A stretch of DNA of 64,000 nt. Origin: Diphasiastrum complanatum. Taxonomy: Eukaryota > Streptophyta > Lycopodiopsida > Lycopodiales > Lycopodiaceae. Each line of letters opens with the position of its first letter. Positions within the stretch are counted from its first letter, which is position 1. Below the pieces are notes generated by a model that was not told the DNA's origin, ran no database searches, and saw nothing but the letters and a program-made list of their open reading frames with translations. The stretch is from positions 61,110,957-61,174,956 of the forward strand of contig CM055096.1 in assembly GCA_029204225.1 (NCBI GenBank). The letters are read 5' to 3'. Below are positions 62,023 to 64,000 of the stretch, in pieces. Both the position numbers and the translations under genes were made by a program.

Positions 62023-62704
62023 TGTTAAAAATTCACAATTCTAGCTTGACTAGTTTTGGTCATATGACTTGTAAATAGTTAGATGGTCATGATGTGGCTT
62101 GTCACACGTGCCAAATAGCATAGGATTCCATTCATAAGGATGTTCTCAAGTAGACCTAAGTGTTAGAACCTTTGGAATGAGTCCAAATTATGCTTAGATA
62201 CAAGGGAGAAAAAATAGGAGCTATTTTTGGTAATTTTTGCATTGTTGAGGGATCTCCAAGATTCCAACCCTAACTTGGTAGGGATGAAAGATCCACCAAA
62301 ATTAGCATTAGGGATAGGTTTAGGGCTACTCATACCTGCCCAAAACCGTGATGGATCATGTATATATAGGTGATGATATCTCACCAAAATCAATCAAGCA
62401 ATTTCATGTTTTTTCTCTCATAATGGTGCAATTGCTCTCTATGTTCATAATTGTTTGAGTACTTGTGATTACTAATGATTATAGGATTGAATGTAGGTCT
62501 GGTGTACAGTACTCAGACTGTGGGAGGCCGTACTTTCACACGTGTGAAGCCTTCTTCAAGGATTTGGGCCATTTAGTGAGGTTCAAGCATAGATTTTTGA
62601 TGGATTTTGATGGTTCAACTTGTGCTAATCTTATGAAATCATAATCTATTGTTTCCCTCATCATTTCAAGTGTTTTAGGATCCTTATTTGCTGTAATTTT
62701 TACA
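62023..62704 (+). repeat. 3' LTR of the young copia element
   Basis: 682 bp, same start and end as the 5' LTR. The substitutions relative to it include C at 62306 against A at 56827. Confidence 0.9.
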
Positions 62705-63262
62705 GCCTACAAGTCTTCTATATAGTGTGATGTCCTCAAAGGATGCTTCATCATCACTATTAGAAACTTTTACATTTTGCTCCATAGGAGTTTCTACTCC
62801 TTTACAGTCTTTCATTTCAAACTTTTCTAAAATAGAAGAAGCATATTTGGATTGATAAATAAAACTCAAATCTTTGCTTCTTGGAACTTCTATTCCTAAT
62901 ATGAAATGAAGATTACCAAGATCCACCATCTTAAACTCTTTAGACAATGCTACTTTCACTTCTTGTATACCATCATGATCATTTCCACTAAGGATAATGT
63001 CATCTACATACAAAATGAGAATGATGATTTTACCATCATTGAATCTTAAGTACAAAGAAGGATCATAAGCACTTACACCAGATCTTATAGAGTTCAAGAA
63101 AGCATTCAACCTAGAGTACCAAGATCTAGGTGCTTGCTTAAGCCCATAAAGGCTTCTTAGCAACAAACACACTTTTTCATCTTGATCTTCTTTGATGAAG
63201 CCCTTGGGTAATGGATGAATGTCTGGTAGGTGTAGAAGACAACCATGAAGGGAGCAAAACAA
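62705..63262 (-). pseudogene. Copia reverse transcriptase, 5' half of the old copia relic
   Basis: On the minus strand: PKGFIKEDQDEKVCLLL, SLYGLKQAPRSWYSRLNAFL, ILILYVDDIILSGND, EFKMVDLGNLHFILGIEV and DITLYRRLVG. It stops at the GCCTA target and continues at 56543 with S-L-I-Y-L. The upstream gag, protease and integrase are missing; the relic meets a different copia relic near 63262-63425. The frame is open here, so it is less decayed than the gypsy host. Confidence 0.8.
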
Positions 63263-63424
63263 TTAGGCATCTGAGACAACCATACTTCCTTCGACATTAG
63301 ACATTCCGAATTGAGTGAGCATCAATTGAGAAAGAAAATTATCAAAAAGCATTTGTAGTGGAATACACATAAGAAAATAGACAATCTGAATTAGTTTCAT
63401 TGTGAATACAATGATCAGATCACA

Positions 63425-64000
63425 ATCTTGTGCCCAAGAATGCTAGATTAGGTCAAGTGCAGACCATGGCATACATGATCGATCCGACTATCGACTGATA
63501 GGGGTAGTTGCACATCTATTTCTTCTTTGCATCAGTTTTCGGACACATATCCTTTGACAGTTTGAATCCTGGGTCCATAGGTGAGTCTATTGACTTGCAA
63601 TTTTTCATGTCATACCTGTAGAGTACATTGGTTAGATACCTTTCTTGACTTGATGTGATACTTCTCTTTGCTCTGTCTCTAGTTATCTCGATTCCCAAAA
63701 GGTAGTGCACAAGGCCTGAATCGGTCATTTCGTATTTCTTCGACAAATTGTCTTCATCTCATGAAGCAACTGATTCGAATTGCTGATGAGCTCGAGTCAT
63801 CTTAGTGAGTCATCAACATATAGAGCTATTATGACATAGCTTGAGCCTCTGTGTTTGAGATAAACATTAGAGTCAGCAGAGTTTGGGATGAAGTCATGCT
63901 GCAGCAAGAATCGATTGATTCTATCGAATCAGGCCCTTGGAGCCTGCTTTAGCCCGTAGAGAGCTCTTTGCAGCTTATATACCTTATGTTCTTGGCCTTG
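63425..64000 (-). pseudogene. Second copia relic (RT region), runs off the right edge
   Basis: On the minus strand from the right edge: RALYGLKQAPRA then a stop, INRFLLQHDFIPNSADSNVY, IALYVDD, KKYEMTDSGLVHYLLGIEI, ERYLTNVLYRYDMKNCKSID, and finally QSIVGSIMYAMVCT. The wording differs from the neighbouring copia relic (for example GLVHYLLGIEI against NLHFILGIEV), so it belongs to another copia lineage. Several stops and frame changes are present. Confidence 0.75.

Larger units (their letters stand above)
56544..62704 (+). mobile_element. Young Ty1/copia retrotransposon (6,161 bp)
   Basis: Two 682-bp LTRs (56544-57225 and 62023-62704) start TGTTAAAAATTC and end TTTTTACA. They align without gaps; I count six substitutions, under 1 percent. 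A perfect GCCTA duplication flanks the element (56539-56543 and 62705-62709). The PBS and polypurine tract are in place, and the single polyprotein frame is interrupted by one stop only. The element is inserted in a minus-strand copia relic of related type. Confidence 0.93.

Overview
This window is nuclear DNA of a land plant. The evidence is one spliced gene of a plant-specific family (DUF4057), GT-AG introns, telomere-like TTTAGGG units, and plant-type hAT, LINE, Ty1/copia and Ty3/gypsy elements. The species cannot be fixed from the sequence. One 27-kb intron and the heavy load of old, nested transposons suit a large genome such as a fern, lycophyte or gymnosperm; that is inference.

Only one ordinary host gene is clear. 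It runs from 3822 to 33725 on the + strand in five exons (3822-4040, 5174-5247, 32230-32356, 33043-33360, 33453-33725) and encodes about 336 residues. All splice sites are GT-AG and the phases agree. Intron 2 is 26,982 bp and holds most of the transposons of the left half.

Layout. 1-1566: a broken gene that looks like an N6/N4-type methyltransferase. 1567-3821: upstream region of the host gene. 5248-32229: the giant intron. It holds a Ty3/gypsy RNase H relic, a LINE relic, a 212-bp hAT-type MITE, hAT-like element E1 (12143-18290), foldback element E3 (18307-19027), hAT-like element E2 (19036-27646), and a third hAT relic E4 on the minus strand (about 29330-30250). 33726-41590: mostly unrecognised AT-rich DNA with microsatellites, a hairpin and C-runs. 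41590-42400: a gag/protease relic. 43850-55010: an old Ty3/gypsy element split by two solo LTRs and a 6.9-kb non-coding LTR element. 55886-63262: an old minus-strand copia remnant split by a young copia element (56544-62704). 63425-64000: a second, different copia relic.

E1 and E2 share one plan: BED-type zinc finger, DUF659 core, hAT dimerisation region, then an acidic, AT-hook-bearing tail. Each also carries a small convergent gene (ORF2) on the opposite strand; E2 has two copies. The element ends are packed with short palindromes whose sequence differs between elements but whose layout is the same (GGTACCGCGGTACC, CCGGACGCGTCCGG, and GGAAC-GCG-TTCC or GGATT-GCG-ATCC variants). This conserved second protein plus the element-specific palindromes is the best candidate here for something not yet described.
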